Source: Hyperoodon ampullatus (Eukaryota > Chordata > Mammalia > Artiodactyla > Ziphiidae). Taken from it: 64,000 nt of DNA. Positions 1 to 11,571 of the stretch are shown here, in pieces. Below the pieces are notes generated by a model that was not told the DNA's origin, made no database searches, and saw only the letters and a program-made list of their open reading frames with translations. How positions within the stretch are numbered: position 1 is the first letter of the stretch; each line of letters begins with the position of its first letter. Made by a program: the position numbers and the translations under genes. The stretch spans positions 1,964,501-2,028,500 of the forward strand of contig OX457060.1 of assembly GCA_949752795.1 (NCBI GenBank). The letters run 5' to 3'.

Positions 1-967
1 AGAGCCCGCTGTGGGTTTCTGGAGGCCTTTCCTAGTCAGGGCACAGGGCTGTGAGGCTCTGGGCACCCTCTATGACGTATGGCCTGTGGTCACATCCCGC
101 CTCCCTGGAGCTGCTCCAGCTGCAGTGGGGCCTGATGCTCTGCAGGCTGGTGGTTAAGGGGGCGGGACCCAGCCAGGTGCACAGCCGCAGCCGTGAGCAA
201 GCGGGGCTTCGCTGCCTGCAGCCCCAGCCAGCCTGCCTCATCCTGCCCCTCTTCACACCCTCCCCCACCCCCCTCCAGCTTTTCAGAGATTCCGTGGGGC
301 AAGAGAGACTCACGCTGAAGCTCGGAATATACCGTGGAGGGGCAGGTTGGCCTTGCCTGGCGGGGACCCCTGTCGGAGTCACCAGCAGGGACATTGCTCA
401 GCTTCTAGAAGTGGAAGAGGGGCAGTACCATCAGAGCAGCCGAGTTAGTCTGATTCCAGAAAGAGGCGACAAATGAACCATCCTTGGTGAGGGAAAGGAA
501 GTGCACAAAGCCGCCGGTTACTGAGACCGTGGTGGCAAAGGTCAGTGAGAGGGAGATGGTGACCTCAGCCTCTGTGAGGTCGGCCGGGAGCCCAGCTGGC
601 ACAGCTGCAGGAGGTCTGGCTTGAGTGTAGACTGAGTCATCCCGGGACGGCGGAGTGCAGGATAGTCACCCCGTGAGTGATGAGCACCTTGAGGGAGGTC
701 AACATCACAGACGTGTCTGGAAGGTGAGTCAGGGACCCACAGAACAGAGGTCTCGGCCATCCTGGGAATGGCTTCCTCTACTGCCTTTTTCTCCTGTGTT
801 TTCTCCCCTGAGTGACCTCAAAGGAATGAGAGCTTCACAAATGACATTTCTACAGCAAAATGAGCCAGTGTGCATCAGCGCTCCAAAGGGTGGAAACTGT
901 GGGGATTCAGAGGCTGATAACTCTTCTCTTCTTCCCTCCCTCCCTGCCTCCCTCCTTACTTCCATCA
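1..967. other. Intergenic, unassigned, moderately GC-rich
   Basis: No repeat or gene recognised. A plus-strand open frame at 51-476 has no family resemblance, a repetitive Leu/Pro-rich composition and no splice context. A CCCTCC-rich tract is at about 935-955. Confidence 0.5.
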
Positions 968-1395
968 TGTCTATATTCATCTTTCACATATTTACTAAAC
1001 AACTACTGCGTGCAGGCAGTGTGGCTGGGGACAGAGAGATGAGCGAGACACGGATGGTCCCCGCTCCCACACGCCCTGTGGTCTACGGCAGGAGAAGGAC
1101 ACTAAACAACCACAAATAATCAAGTGCAATTTGAACCTAGTCCTGGGGGCTCTGAATGCCTCTAAGTGGACTTGGCAGGACCTGGAGGACCAGGGAGGGC
1201 TTCCTCGAGGGCAGTACACTTAGGATGAGACTAACAGGGTGGAAAGTTCACAGGGAAGAGTGTTCCAAGCAGAGGAGACAGAGGAAGTGGAGGCTTTGAG
1301 AAACAGTGTGGTCAGTGTGGCCTGAGAGAGGGGAGTGACAGGAGTCGGGCCAGGCAGGGCCTTGGGGGGCTGCGCTGAGGATGCCGGGATTTATC
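968..1395 (-). repeat. L2 LINE 3' end, antisense
   Basis: The plus strand reads as the reverse of the L2 3' end: TTTACTAAACAACTACTGCGTGCAG, a GGGGACAGAGAGATGAGC block, and later GGAGGGCTTCCTCGAGG and CAAGCAGAGGAGACAG. Ancient and diverged. Confidence 0.7.
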
Positions 1396-1890
1396 TTAAG
1401 AGCAATTCTCAGGCAGGGGAAGGTGGAGGACAGGGTCTCCGGTGGCGCTGCAGTTGTGAATCCTGTTGGTGGAGGGTTCTGATCCCCCGCCATCAGTCAC
1501 ACCTGTGTAAGGGTGCGAGCCCACGGTCAGGGAGAGAGAGGCTCCGGACCAGATGTTCTGCCCCAGGAGGCTGGCTTCCAGGTGTCATCCTGCCCAGACC
1601 CACAGTGGGTGACTGGGCAGATGCTTCAGTCCCCCTTACTGTAAAATGAGTTGAGTAAGACTTGGATCAGCATGTCGAATTTCTAAGGGGAAACGATTGC
1701 AGTGGCTGGAGGGGAGCCCTGTGCTCTTCTAAGGGACAGTCTAGGCCTAGATAGAGGCTGCTGATTGCCCCGCTCCAAGCCAGCAAACCCTGGGGTCACG
1801 GGACATAGCAGTCTCTTCATCGTGAGGTGGTACCTTACTCTAGGAATTGGAGAAATCCCAAGGAAGAACCAAGTAGTTCACAGATACTTT
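1396..1890. other. Intergenic, nothing recognised
   Basis: Unassigned sequence between an L2 and a MIR copy. No open frame with a plausible family. Confidence 0.5.
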
Positions 1891-2080
1891 GATATAGTAG
1901 AAGGAGTCCAGGCTTTGGAGCCAGAAAGACTTGGACTTGCATTCTGGATCTGCCACTAGCTGTGTGGCCTTGAGCAGTTCACTTAACCTCTCTGAGCCGC
2001 ATGTCCTGATCTGTGACTCAGGAACAGTTGCAACAAGCTACCCTTATCCAGTTGTTTCAAGGATTACAGGTGGTGTTTGT
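1891..2080 (+). repeat. MIR SINE
   Basis: Contains the MIR core in sense: CCAGGCTTTGGAGCC, then GATCTGCCACTAGCTGTGTG, CCTTGAGCAGTTCACTTAA and CCTCTCTGAGCC. Confidence 0.85.
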
Positions 2081-5000
2081 AAGTAGTGGAGGTAGGGAAA
2101 TGTTCACACCATCTGAGAGAGGTGGCTTTTCACCTGTGTTCTGAGAAAGGAGAAACTTCCTCTGCCATCAGGGCCCTGTGACAGTCCTTTATCCATCAAC
2201 CATCACTGCCAGGAAGTCCTGCCCTACGTCTCTCTGCGCGGCAGCTGGAGCCCATCTTCCTTGATCTGTCCCAAGTCGACACTGGCAGCGTCTGGGCACC
2301 ATCACCAGTGAGAGGTGCCTGGACCCCTGGCCACTTACAGGACTCCTCCCCTAGTTCCCACCTCAGAGCTTACAGATGCGGGGAACACTGGTCCCGCTGA
2401 AACAGCAGGAAGGCTGACTGGATTAAACCCTGTCAACGCAGGCACAGACACCCCCTCCCCATCACTGTCTTTGAGCCACACACCAACACCTATCACTGCA
2501 GCACTAAACCTTCCCAGGACCAAAGCAGGAGAGGCCCACCCTGAAGTGAGCAGGGGGCCAGGATGAGGATACAGGGTTCTGGGGCTGCAAACACACACAT
2601 ACATACACAAACAAGGCCACACATGGGAACACATAATTATGTAACACACACAAGGAGAGACGTGTCAGGGGACCCAAAACCTAGAGACCCCCAGACACTT
2701 CAGTCCATGAAAATGTTATTTAACTTTTCCAGACCTCAGGTCTCCTGTCTGTGACCAGGGAGGATAATAAGAGGGTAACGTGGTTAAGGCTACACAGAAG
2801 GTACGTGGAACACTGCAGGGCCCAGAGTGGACACTCGGTTTTCGTTAGCTGTGATTCATTACAGTTGGAAACCTTCACAGGACGCAGACAGACGTGGGAA
2901 CACCAGTACACCAGGCCCTCAGGATCAGATCACAGGCACACATACCCCAGGTCTGGCCACAGATGCAGGTGCAGGGGCCCATCTGAGAGAAGCCTGCTGG
3001 TGGCCAGTGTGGTAGGGCCCACAAGGTTTGGTCTTGGCCCAATTAGGCCTGGTCTGTTTCAGCCAGACTGCAGAAAAAAAAAAAAAAAAAAAAAGAACGA
3101 AAAAAGAAATTGCCTGGCAAATTCTAATGAGCAGAATTTTGAGGAGTGTGGAAGGAGACCAGGGAGAGAAGGAGGGTGTGAGGGGAGTCGGGGGGCTGGA
3201 CCTGAGAATCAGAGCTTCTCTCCGCAGTTCAGATAGTCTGCTTTTAGCTGTGTAATGGCTGGGCCTGCAGAGTCGCCCCCTCCCCAGCCCCTGCCTCTTC
3301 AGTGGAAGGTGTATTGCTAGCAGCACCTGACATAACAGGTGTTTGGAGATGACACAAGAAAGGGGGCTGTGTCCCCTTCTGAGTTACTGCAGCGCTGGCC
3401 ACACTTAGAGGCAATGCCTAAGAGATGATGGATTCAGTGGGAGCAGGAAATTAGAGCCTGCTGACCAGGACAAAGGGAAGGGGCCTGAGGCCACTCGAAG
3501 ACAGGGATTGGAGCCATGTCTGTGGCTGGACGGCCATCTGGGTGGCCAACTTCTGAATTATAAACAGAGCTGAAATATGAGCACATCTGTCCAGCTCTCG
3601 CTAAAACAATATCCCCACCTGCTAAGGGAGGCTAGAGGGAGGGTGTGGGAATTGTGTAGGTTTCGTAAGAGGAAGCTCTGTGACAGGTGAGTGTGGAACC
3701 GAGGAGACGCTCCATTGCGGTTGACCTGAAAACAGTGCGCGTTTGATGGTGAGGGGCTCCTCCAGGAACTTTTTCTCCATTCACTAAGAGATTTCCCCTG
3801 CTCCCACACTGCGTAGATTTAAGAGGAGTTTGTGAGTGGCCCTTGGATAATTAGTCCCTATCGTCTTTCTTTCAAGGATGAAGCCTTCCCCCACCCCCGA
3901 AATCTGTTATTAACACACACTGGCTCTGGATGTCACCGGGGATTAAAGGAGGGCGTGAGGCGCTTTTGAAGAAAAGGTGGCCATCTGGAAGGTGCAGGTG
4001 CCAGGGCTGAGCTGGAAGGTGGCAGATGGTTTGGTTTTCTGAAGACGAATTAGGGAGCACGGAAGATGACAGACAGGCAGGTGTTGTGAAAGGGTTTTGC
4101 CCAGGTGAAACAAAGATTGTTTTCTATTTAAATTTGAGATGAGCACAAAGATTTCATCACTATTTATTAACTGCCTTTCAAGCTTTGCCCACAAACACAG
4201 GAGGAATCTCTTTAAGGCAAACTAACTTGGGAAATAACTCAAGCAATAAAAAGAAGAGAAAGGAGAAGACAGGCAGTCCCAGCATCCCTTACCCGCAATT
4301 CCAACAGGTTAAGACAGCTCTGAAAACTGCAAGTTTTAAAAAAACTCATTTGGCAGCACGACCTGACCTGAACTGACCTGTAGCTCTTCGTCATCTTCAT
4401 CCCACATAGTGCAAACGTTTGGTGCAGAAATACTGATGCATTTGACTATTGAGTCCTGCCCCAGGCCCCACTGGGGTTTTACATAATACAAGTAATATGC
4501 ACTATAGTAACTTTCCAAAATCCCAAAAGTTCTGGATTCTGAAACACATTTGGCCCCTGGGGTTTGTGGACGGGCCCCGCCCACATCCAGGGACAGCTGA
4601 GAATGAATGCTGGGTGGGCTGCCTGGTGGTGGGTCTCAGTGTGGGATGCTCAGGTGAAAGAGAGTGGGAGAGGCTCCAAGGAAAGGCTGCAGCTCTTTGT
4701 ATGGGTACCCTTGGGGAGGGGGTGGGGTACACTTGGGTTAGGGGGACCAGGGATATGGCACATGCCCAGGCTGGTTCTACTGACTCCAGGTTGTGAAATA
4801 AAGAAAAGGAAGAAGCCCTTAGGAAGCCATCCTCCTGGATGAAATGATAATTCACTTTGACATAGTGCTAACGACTAAAATATTTTTGATGGCAGTTTTC
4901 TTTTTAACAGACTCATTTGGTTAAGTCCACCTGCCAAGCCATTCCCAGTCCTTTTACAACACATTTCAGAAGTCTGGGGTGTGATTTTGCTGTCCCCGAC

Positions 5001-6446
5001 TTGTCTTTTTGTCTCCATCAGGTGGGTCCCAGTTCTTGGCCCCTCAGTGTCCCTTCCTTGGCAGTGAGGAGGAATGCGGAGGTGGGAGGGATCGGGGCCA
5101 GGGGATCATAGATAGATTTCACCTTCCCCGTTCTTCTCACTGAGGCCTCCTAAGCTTTCCCAAACAGCTGCAGCAGCTGCAGCCGCGGCCACAGAAGTGT
5201 TGGTATCACCCAGGACACAGCATCAGGTAAGAGGGGTCCTGCTGGCTGGGAGCTCCAGAGCAGCTGATGAGAAAGGCTCAACAAGTAAACAAATAAACAC
5301 CCAGAGAGCTCTCACAATAAAGGAGGAAACTTACCAACTTCCTGGACAATTTTTTAAAAATAGAGCGTAATTCAAGAAGAAATATCCTGTGTGGTGTTTC
5401 TGCAGAGAACCTTGAGTGACCTGCATCTGTAACAGTGGTTTTGCCATTGACGCAAATGTCAATTTTTAATGATTTTTTTGTTGATGTGACCAACAATGGA
5501 AGACCTCAAAAGAGGCTCCAGACCCGTGATTCTTTGGGGGCCACCTCGAGCATTCAGCACAAGCACTCCTGTTACAAAGGATGTGGTGCAGGCTGTGCTA
5601 GGTCCCCTGCACAGGGCTCAGGAAGAGATGCTCTCGGGCAGAGCTTATTAGGCAGGAGAGGCTAAGGCCCTTGGTGGGAACCCAGAGTCCTCTTCACAAA
5701 TTAAAGGACTTTCAAAAGAAGGAGGAATCAGGGAACCAAGACCAAGGGGAGGAGTCTCTATAGTCACCTTCTGTCTGACTCCGTCGAAAGAATGCTTCCC
5801 AAATGATGGAATGGGCTGTAGGGGGCGGTAAGGAGCTTCTCATCACTGGAGGTGTTGAAGCAGAGGCTGGCGCCCCATTGACAGATGGGCTGCAGAGGGG
5901 ATTCATGTATCAGGTGGGGGATTAAAACAGACAAGTTATTCTAGCAGGAAAGACAGTGGAGAGAGGGTTTCTGAATCCATGGGTGGAGGGGGTTAGAGTT
6001 TACAGTTGTCTTTGGAGCCACTGATCTGCCGCTCCCCAAATCTCACATCGTGAGTTGCTGAAGCCGGTGGGCAGGTATCGTGTCCTTTAAGCTGTTGGGG
6101 AGGAGAGGTTGAGGACCTCTGGACTGATGCTCTCACCTGAGGTGCTTGGAGAAACAAATACCTGGGTAACTAATGGACAATACTGCGTAAGAGCTTCCTA
6201 GGAGTATTTCAGCCCAGGAAGGGAAGCTGAGCTCGCGTTTGACCGAAAGCAGACTTCCCAGGGGTTGGCTTCTTCCCCAGGTAAGCAGGACCCCCGAAAC
6301 CCCACTGCATTCACTGGCCTGGCTAGGGGCTGCTTCTGGTCTGTAGGCGATCGAACATAAAAGACTGTGGTGTCGGCAAGTATTTAAAACCAGGAGAAAT
6401 GTGGATCTATCTAATTTATGTCTCTCTCCCACTGCCTATCCCCAGG
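2081..6446. other. Intergenic, mostly unique
   Basis: No gene found. It holds an imperfect (CA)n at about 2588-2650 and a run of 21 A at 3074-3094. The remainder is unassigned; it could contain old repeats too diverged to see by eye. Confidence 0.5.
2588..2650. repeat. Imperfect (CA)n/(CATA)n tract
   Basis: ACACACACATACATACACAA followed by interrupted CA-rich sequence and a second short ACACACACA. Confidence 0.7.
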
Positions 6447-6656
6447 CCAAGCGCTATCCAATAGAATTCTCCGCGATGTGAAAATATCCTCTGATCCAAT
6501 ATGACAGCCACTAGCCACAGGTGGCTCCTGAGCACTCGCAATGTGGCTAGTGACAATGAGGAACTGAAATTTTTAGTTTCATTTAATTTTCATTGACATA
6601 ATTGAAATAGCCACACGCTGCTTAAGTCTACTATATCAGATGGCACAGTACTAGAC
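6447..6656 (+). repeat. hAT-Charlie-type MER element (non-autonomous DNA transposon)
   Basis: Opens with GCGCTATCCAATAGAA and has GCCACTAGCCACAGGTGGCT, the hallmark of a palindromic MER family with CTGTCCAATA ends. A related copy lies at about 48630-48800. The exact subfamily is not certain. Confidence 0.6.
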
Positions 6657-6944
6657 TATTTTGTTCGTGGGTTCTGCATCCATGGATTCAACTAGGTTCA
6701 GATCGAAAATATTCAGAAAAAAAAAATTCCAGAAAGTTTCAAAAAGCAAAACTTGAATTTACAACTATTTACATAGCATTTACATTGTATTATGAATTAA
6801 GATGATTTAAAGTATATGGGAGGATGCACATAGGTTACAAGCAAATAGTATGCCATTTTATATAAGGGACTTGAGCATCCTTGGATTTTGGTATCCCAGG
6901 GGGTCCTGGAAAAAATCCCCCATGGATACTGAGGGACAACTGTA
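6657..6944 (-). mobile_element. MER2 (Tigger DNA transposon), antisense
   Basis: Shows the MER2 phrases GGATTCAACTAGGTTCAGATCG, ATAAGGGACTTGAGCATCCT and CCCCCATGGATACTGAGGGAC. Nearly full length for the non-autonomous form. Confidence 0.85.
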
Positions 6945-6987
6945 TTTATTCTTTGAGAGCAGACATTGTTTTTTTAAAAAATCTTTG

Positions 6988-7112
6988 TGGGACTTTCCTG
7001 GTGGTCCAGTGGCTAAGACTCCTGGCTTCTACTGCAGGGGGTGCGGGTTTGATCCCTGGTTGGGGAACTAAGATCCCGCATGCTGTGCAGCAAGGCCAAA
7101 AATAAAGAAAAC
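6988..7112 (+). mobile_element. tRNA-derived SINE (short CHR/BovA-type), sense
   Basis: Begins GGGACTTTCCTGGTGGTCCA, then AGTGGCTAAGACTCC (A box), GGGTTTGATCCC (B box), GATCCCGCATGCTG and a GGCCAAAAATAAAG A-rich tail. It is the only sense-strand copy in the window. Confidence 0.9.
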
Positions 7113-7334
7113 CTTTTTGTCTCCAACTCCTTGGATAATGCCAGTAAGTAGATATGTGATAAACAGATAATAAATGAAAATGAGGACTTTCTGGGAGGTT
7201 TCTGGAGAGAACATGGCTGAAATCTGAAGGCTAAAGGATTGCTTTTAGTAGATTAATGTAGAAAGCAAGTCACTGGAGATTGTTGGCTGGTTTGTCTGCA
7301 GTTTTGTTCTCAGTGGTTTTGGTAATTTCTGCCA

Positions 7335-7504
7335 TTTGCATTTTGACAAATGTACACAACCATGTCACCACCACCAAAATCAAATATAGAGCATTTCACC
7401 CCTACTAAAAGTCCTCTTGTACCCAGTGTCGGTTTCATGGGTGTGCAACCTGTGCCCTCACACAGGGTCAAGGGGTCAGGCTCAGAAGGGCCCCTCGCTT
7501 GGTT
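7335..7504 (-). repeat. Old L1/mammalian repeat fragments
   Basis: CATGTCACCACCACCAAAATC and flanks resemble an antisense L1M 3' region. It is followed by a GTGCAACCTGTGCCCTCACA block and AGAAGGGCCCC, a dispersed motif seen in other mammalian repeats. Confidence 0.4.
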
Positions 7505-9130
7505 TGTCTAGCCTTCCTGGTGGAGGGGACTAGTGCCTGTGTTCTGGTGGATGCAGCTGGATCTTGTCTTTCTGGTGGGCAGGACTGCATCCAGTGGTGT
7601 GTTTGGGGTGTCTGTGACCTTATTATGATTTTAGGCAGCCTCTCTGTTAATGGATGGGGTTGTGTTCCTGTCTTGCTAGTTGTTTGGCATAGGGTGTCAA
7701 GCACTGTAGCTTGCTGGTCATTGAGTGGAGCTGGGTTTTAGCATTGAGATGGAGATCTCTTGGAGATCTTTTGCCATCTGATATTACATGGAGACAGGAG
7801 GTCTCTGATGGACAAATGTCCTGAACTCGTCTCTCCCACCTCAGAGGCACAGGCCTGACACCCAGATGGAGCACCAAGACCCTGTCAGCCACACAGTCAG
7901 AAGAAAAGGGAGAAAATAAATAAATAAATAAATAAAATAAAGTTATTAACATAAAAAATGATTATTAAAAATAAAAAATTAAAAAGTAATAAAAAAAAGA
8001 AAGAAGAGAGCAACCAAATCAAAAAACAAATCCACCAATGATAACAAGCACTAAAAACTATACTAAAAAGAAAAACAAAAACAAAATGGACAGACAGAAC
8101 CCTAGGACAAATGGTAAAAGCAAAGCTATACAGACAAAATCACACAAAGAAGCATACACATACACACTCTCAAAAAGAGAAAAGGACATACACATTCTCA
8201 AAAAGAGAAAAAGGAAAAAAAAAATCTATATATTAAAAAAAAAAAGGAGGAAGAGATCAACCAAATCAATAAACAAATCTACCAATGATAATAAACTCTA
8301 AATACTAAACTAAGAGAAACTTAAATCCAGGAGCAAATTTGATGCAGAAAGCAAACCCCAAGTCTACAGTTGCTCCCAAAGTCCACCACTTCAATTTTGG
8401 GATGATTTGTTGTCTATTCAGGTATTCCACAGATGCAGGGTACATCAAGTTGATTGTGGAGATTTAATCCGTTGCTCCTGAGGCTGCTGGGAGAGATTCC
8501 CCTTTCTCTTCTTTGTTCGCACAGCTCCTGGGGTTCAGCTTTGGATTTGGCCCCGCCTCTGTGTGTAGGTTGCCTGAGGGCATCTCTTCCCCGCCCAGAC
8601 AGGATGGGGTTAAAGTAGCAGCTGATTAGGGGGCTCTGGCTCACTCAGGCCAGGAGGAGGGCGGGGTACAGAATGCGTGGCAGGCCTGTGGATGCAGAGG
8701 CATGACGTTGCAACAGCCTGAGGCTCTCTGTGCGTTCTCCCGGGGAAGTTGTCCCTGGATCCCGGGAACCTGGCAGTGGCAGGCTGCACAGGCTCCCGGG
8801 AGGGGAGGTGTGGATAGTGACCTGTGCTTGCACACAGGCTTCTTGGTGGCTGCAGCAGCAGCATTAGCGTTTCACTCCTGTCTCTGGTGTCTGTGCTGAC
8901 AGCCGCGGCTCGCACCTGTCTCTCGAGCTTATTTAGATGGTGCTCTGAATTCCCTCTCCTCGTGCACCCCAGGTACGTGGGGAGTTTCTTGCCTTTTGGG
9001 AAGTCTGAGGTCTTCTGCCAGCCTTCAGTAGGTGTCTTGTAGGAGTTGTTCCACATGTAGACGTATTTCTGATGTATTTGTGGGGAAGAAGGTGATCTCC
9101 ACGTCTTACTCCTCCACCACCTTGAAGGTC
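7505..9130 (-). mobile_element. L1 5' UTR fragment, antisense, lacking ORFs
   Basis: The right end reads on the minus strand CAAGGTGGTGGAGGAGTAAG, an L1 start like the one near 63,150 and with the same order of short blocks behind it. It continues left through a GC-rich segment and an A-rich segment (about 7,910-8,340, with (AAAT)n at 7915-7940) to TGGTGGAGGGGACTAGTGCC. No ORF1 or ORF2 is attached. Its low divergence from the cetacean L1 5' UTR as I remember it suggests it is younger than the L1 it interrupts. Confidence 0.65.
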
Positions 9131-9261
9131 CCCTGCCACACTGTCTTGATAGTTATAGTACTTAGTAAGTCTTGAAATCAGGTAGGTAAGAACTCCAAAT
9201 TTGTTGTTTATAAAAATATTCTTAACTATTCTAGATCCTTTGTACTACTTTATAAATTTTA

Positions 9262-9488
9262 TTTTATTTTATTTTATTTATTTATTTATTTATTTTGTGG
9301 TACGCCGGCCCCTCACTGTTGTGGCTTCGCCCGCCGCAGAGCACAGGCTCTGGACGCGCAGGCTCAGCGGCCATGGCTAACGGGCCCAGCCGCTCCACGG
9401 CATGTGGGATCTTCCCGGACCGGGGCACGAACCCACGTCCCCCACACTGGCAGGCAGACTCCCAACCACTGCGCCACCAGGGGAGCCC
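9262..9488 (-). mobile_element. CHR-type tRNA-derived SINE, antisense
   Basis: Body from about 9296, with a (TTTTA)n/(TTTA)n tail at 9262-9295. The minus strand has the A box (GCGCAGTGGTTGGGAGTC) and B box (GGGTTCGTGCC). The target duplication CTTTATAAATTTTA is perfect at 9248-9261 and 9502-9515; about 13 extra bases lie between the usual 5' start and the duplication. Confidence 0.92.
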
Positions 9489-11360
9489 AGGGAAAGCCCT
9501 CCTTTATAAATTTTAGATTCAACTCATGAACATCACATTGAATCTACAGATCAATTTGGGGGGATTTGATTTCTTAATGATATTGAGTCTTCCAATTCAT
9601 GTACTCTGTCTCCATTTATTTAGTTCATCTTTAACTTCCTTTAGTGATGTTTTGTAGTTTTGAGTACATGTCTGCACATTTTTTGTTAAATTTATTCTTA
9701 AATATATCATGCTTTTTCAATGGTATTATAAATGGAATTATAAAATTTCTGTTCGAATCGTTCATTGCTACTATATAGAAATACTTCTGTTTGATTTTTG
9801 TATATTGACTTTGTATTCTGAGATCTAGAACTTATTACTTCTAGTAGCATTTTATAGGCTCATTAGATTTTCTATGTATCCAATTGTGTTATCTGAAAAT
9901 ACAATTTTACTTTTTAAAGGTTTATTAATTTGTATTGTGGTAAAATATATATAACATAAAATTTATCATTTTAACCATTTTAAAATGTAAAGTTCTGTGA
10001 CATTAAGTATATTCACAATGTTGTGCAACAATTACCACCATCCATCTCCAGAACTTTTTCATCTTCCTCAGCTGAAACTCTGTACACAGTAAACAGTGTA
10101 GTTTTACTTCTTACTTTCCAATCTGAATGCCCTTTATTTCCTGTGCTTGTCTCTTACACTGACTAAGACCTCCTGTACAGTGTTGGATAGAAATGATGAT
10201 AGCAGACATTCTTTCCTTCTCCCTGATCTCAGGGAGAAAGCATTCCTTCTTTTACTATTAGGTATGAAGTTACCTGTAGGTTTTTCATTGATGCTGTTTA
10301 TAGGTTGAGGAAATTCCCCTCTGTTTCTGATTGGTTGAGAGTTTTTACCATGAATAGATGTGGAATTATGTCAAATGTCTTTTCTTTTTTTTTCTTGAGA
10401 CAGTCATGTTGTTTTTCTCTTTTATTCTGTCAATATGGTGGATTATGTTGATTGATTTTCAAATGTTGTCAACTTTGCATTCCTAGGATAAACCCTACTT
10501 GATCATAATACTTTACCCCTTTTAAATATTGCTAAACTTTCTGTGCTAATATCTTGTTAGATATTTTTGTGTTTGTATTCATGAGGGATATTGGTCTATA
10601 GTTTTCTTTTCTTGTAATATCTTTGCTTGATTTTAGTAACAAGGTAATGCTGCCATCATAAGCCAAGTTGGGAAATGTTCCTTCCTCTCTTTTATAAAGA
10701 ATTTATGTAGTACTAGGATTAGTTCTTTCTGAAATGTTCAAAAGGATCCATCAATGATACCATCTAGGACTGCAGTGTTCCTATGGAAAGAAATTTATTC
10801 ACAAATTCAATTTCTTTAGTAAGCATATGATTATTCAGACTTTTTAGTCCTCCTTTTCCAGTTTTGTTAAATTGTATTTTTCAAATGATTTGTTCATTTA
10901 AGTTGTCAAATTTATTGGTATAGAGTTGTTCCTAATATTCCCTTTCACCCTTTTAATGTCTATAGCATCTGTAATGATGTGCCCTCTTTCATTCCTGATA
11001 TTAGCAATTTGTGTCTTCTCTGTTTTCTTCTTGTCAATCTATCTGTATATCAATTTTACTGATCTTTAAAAAAAAAAACTAGAGGTTAAAAATTGATATT
11101 CTTATCATTTGTCCATTTTCATTGATTTTCACTCTCTCTACTTTGGGTTTAATTTGATCTTCATTTTTTAGCTTCATAAAGTGGAAGCTTATATACTTGA
11201 TTTTAGGCCTTTTCAAATATAAACATATAAAGCTATTAATTTTTATCCAAGTACTGCTCTAGCTATATTGTTCTAATTTTGATATGTTGTGTATTCATTT
11301 TCATCCACTTCAAAATATTTTCATGATTTCTTCTTTGACCCATAGGCTATTAGGATGCTT

Positions 11361-11571
11361 GTTTTTTGTTTTTTTTTTTGTGGTACGCGGGCCTCTCACT
11401 GTTGTGGCCTCTCCCATTGCGGAGCACAGGCTCCGGACGCGCAGGCCCAGCGGCCATGGCTCACGGGCCCAGCCGCTCCACGGCACGTGGGATCTTCCCG
11501 GACCGGGGCACGAACCCGCGTCCCCTGCATCGGCAGGCGGACTCTCAACCACTGCGCCACCAGGGAAGCCC
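11361..11571 (-). mobile_element. CHR-type tRNA-derived SINE, antisense
   Basis: Body 11380-11571 with poly-T tail on its left. The minus strand has GGTGGCGCAGTGGTTGAGAG and GGGTTCGTGCC. A 16-bp duplication, AGGATGCTTGTTTTTT at 11352-11367 and AGGACGCTTGTTTTTT at 11572-11587, differs at one base. Confidence 0.93.

Noticed and set aside
51..476. 141-codon open frame at the left edge
   Set aside because: No recognisable family, low-complexity Leu/Pro/Gly composition, competing frames on the other strand and no splice or promoter context.
2524..2540. CTCF-like AGCAGGGGGCCAG
   Set aside because: Fails the consensus at both ends (several mismatches), unlike the two full matches reported.
7010..7090. 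tRNA-like A and B boxes as a tRNA gene
   Set aside because: They belong to SINEs of tRNA origin; no intact cloverleaf with acceptor stem is present.
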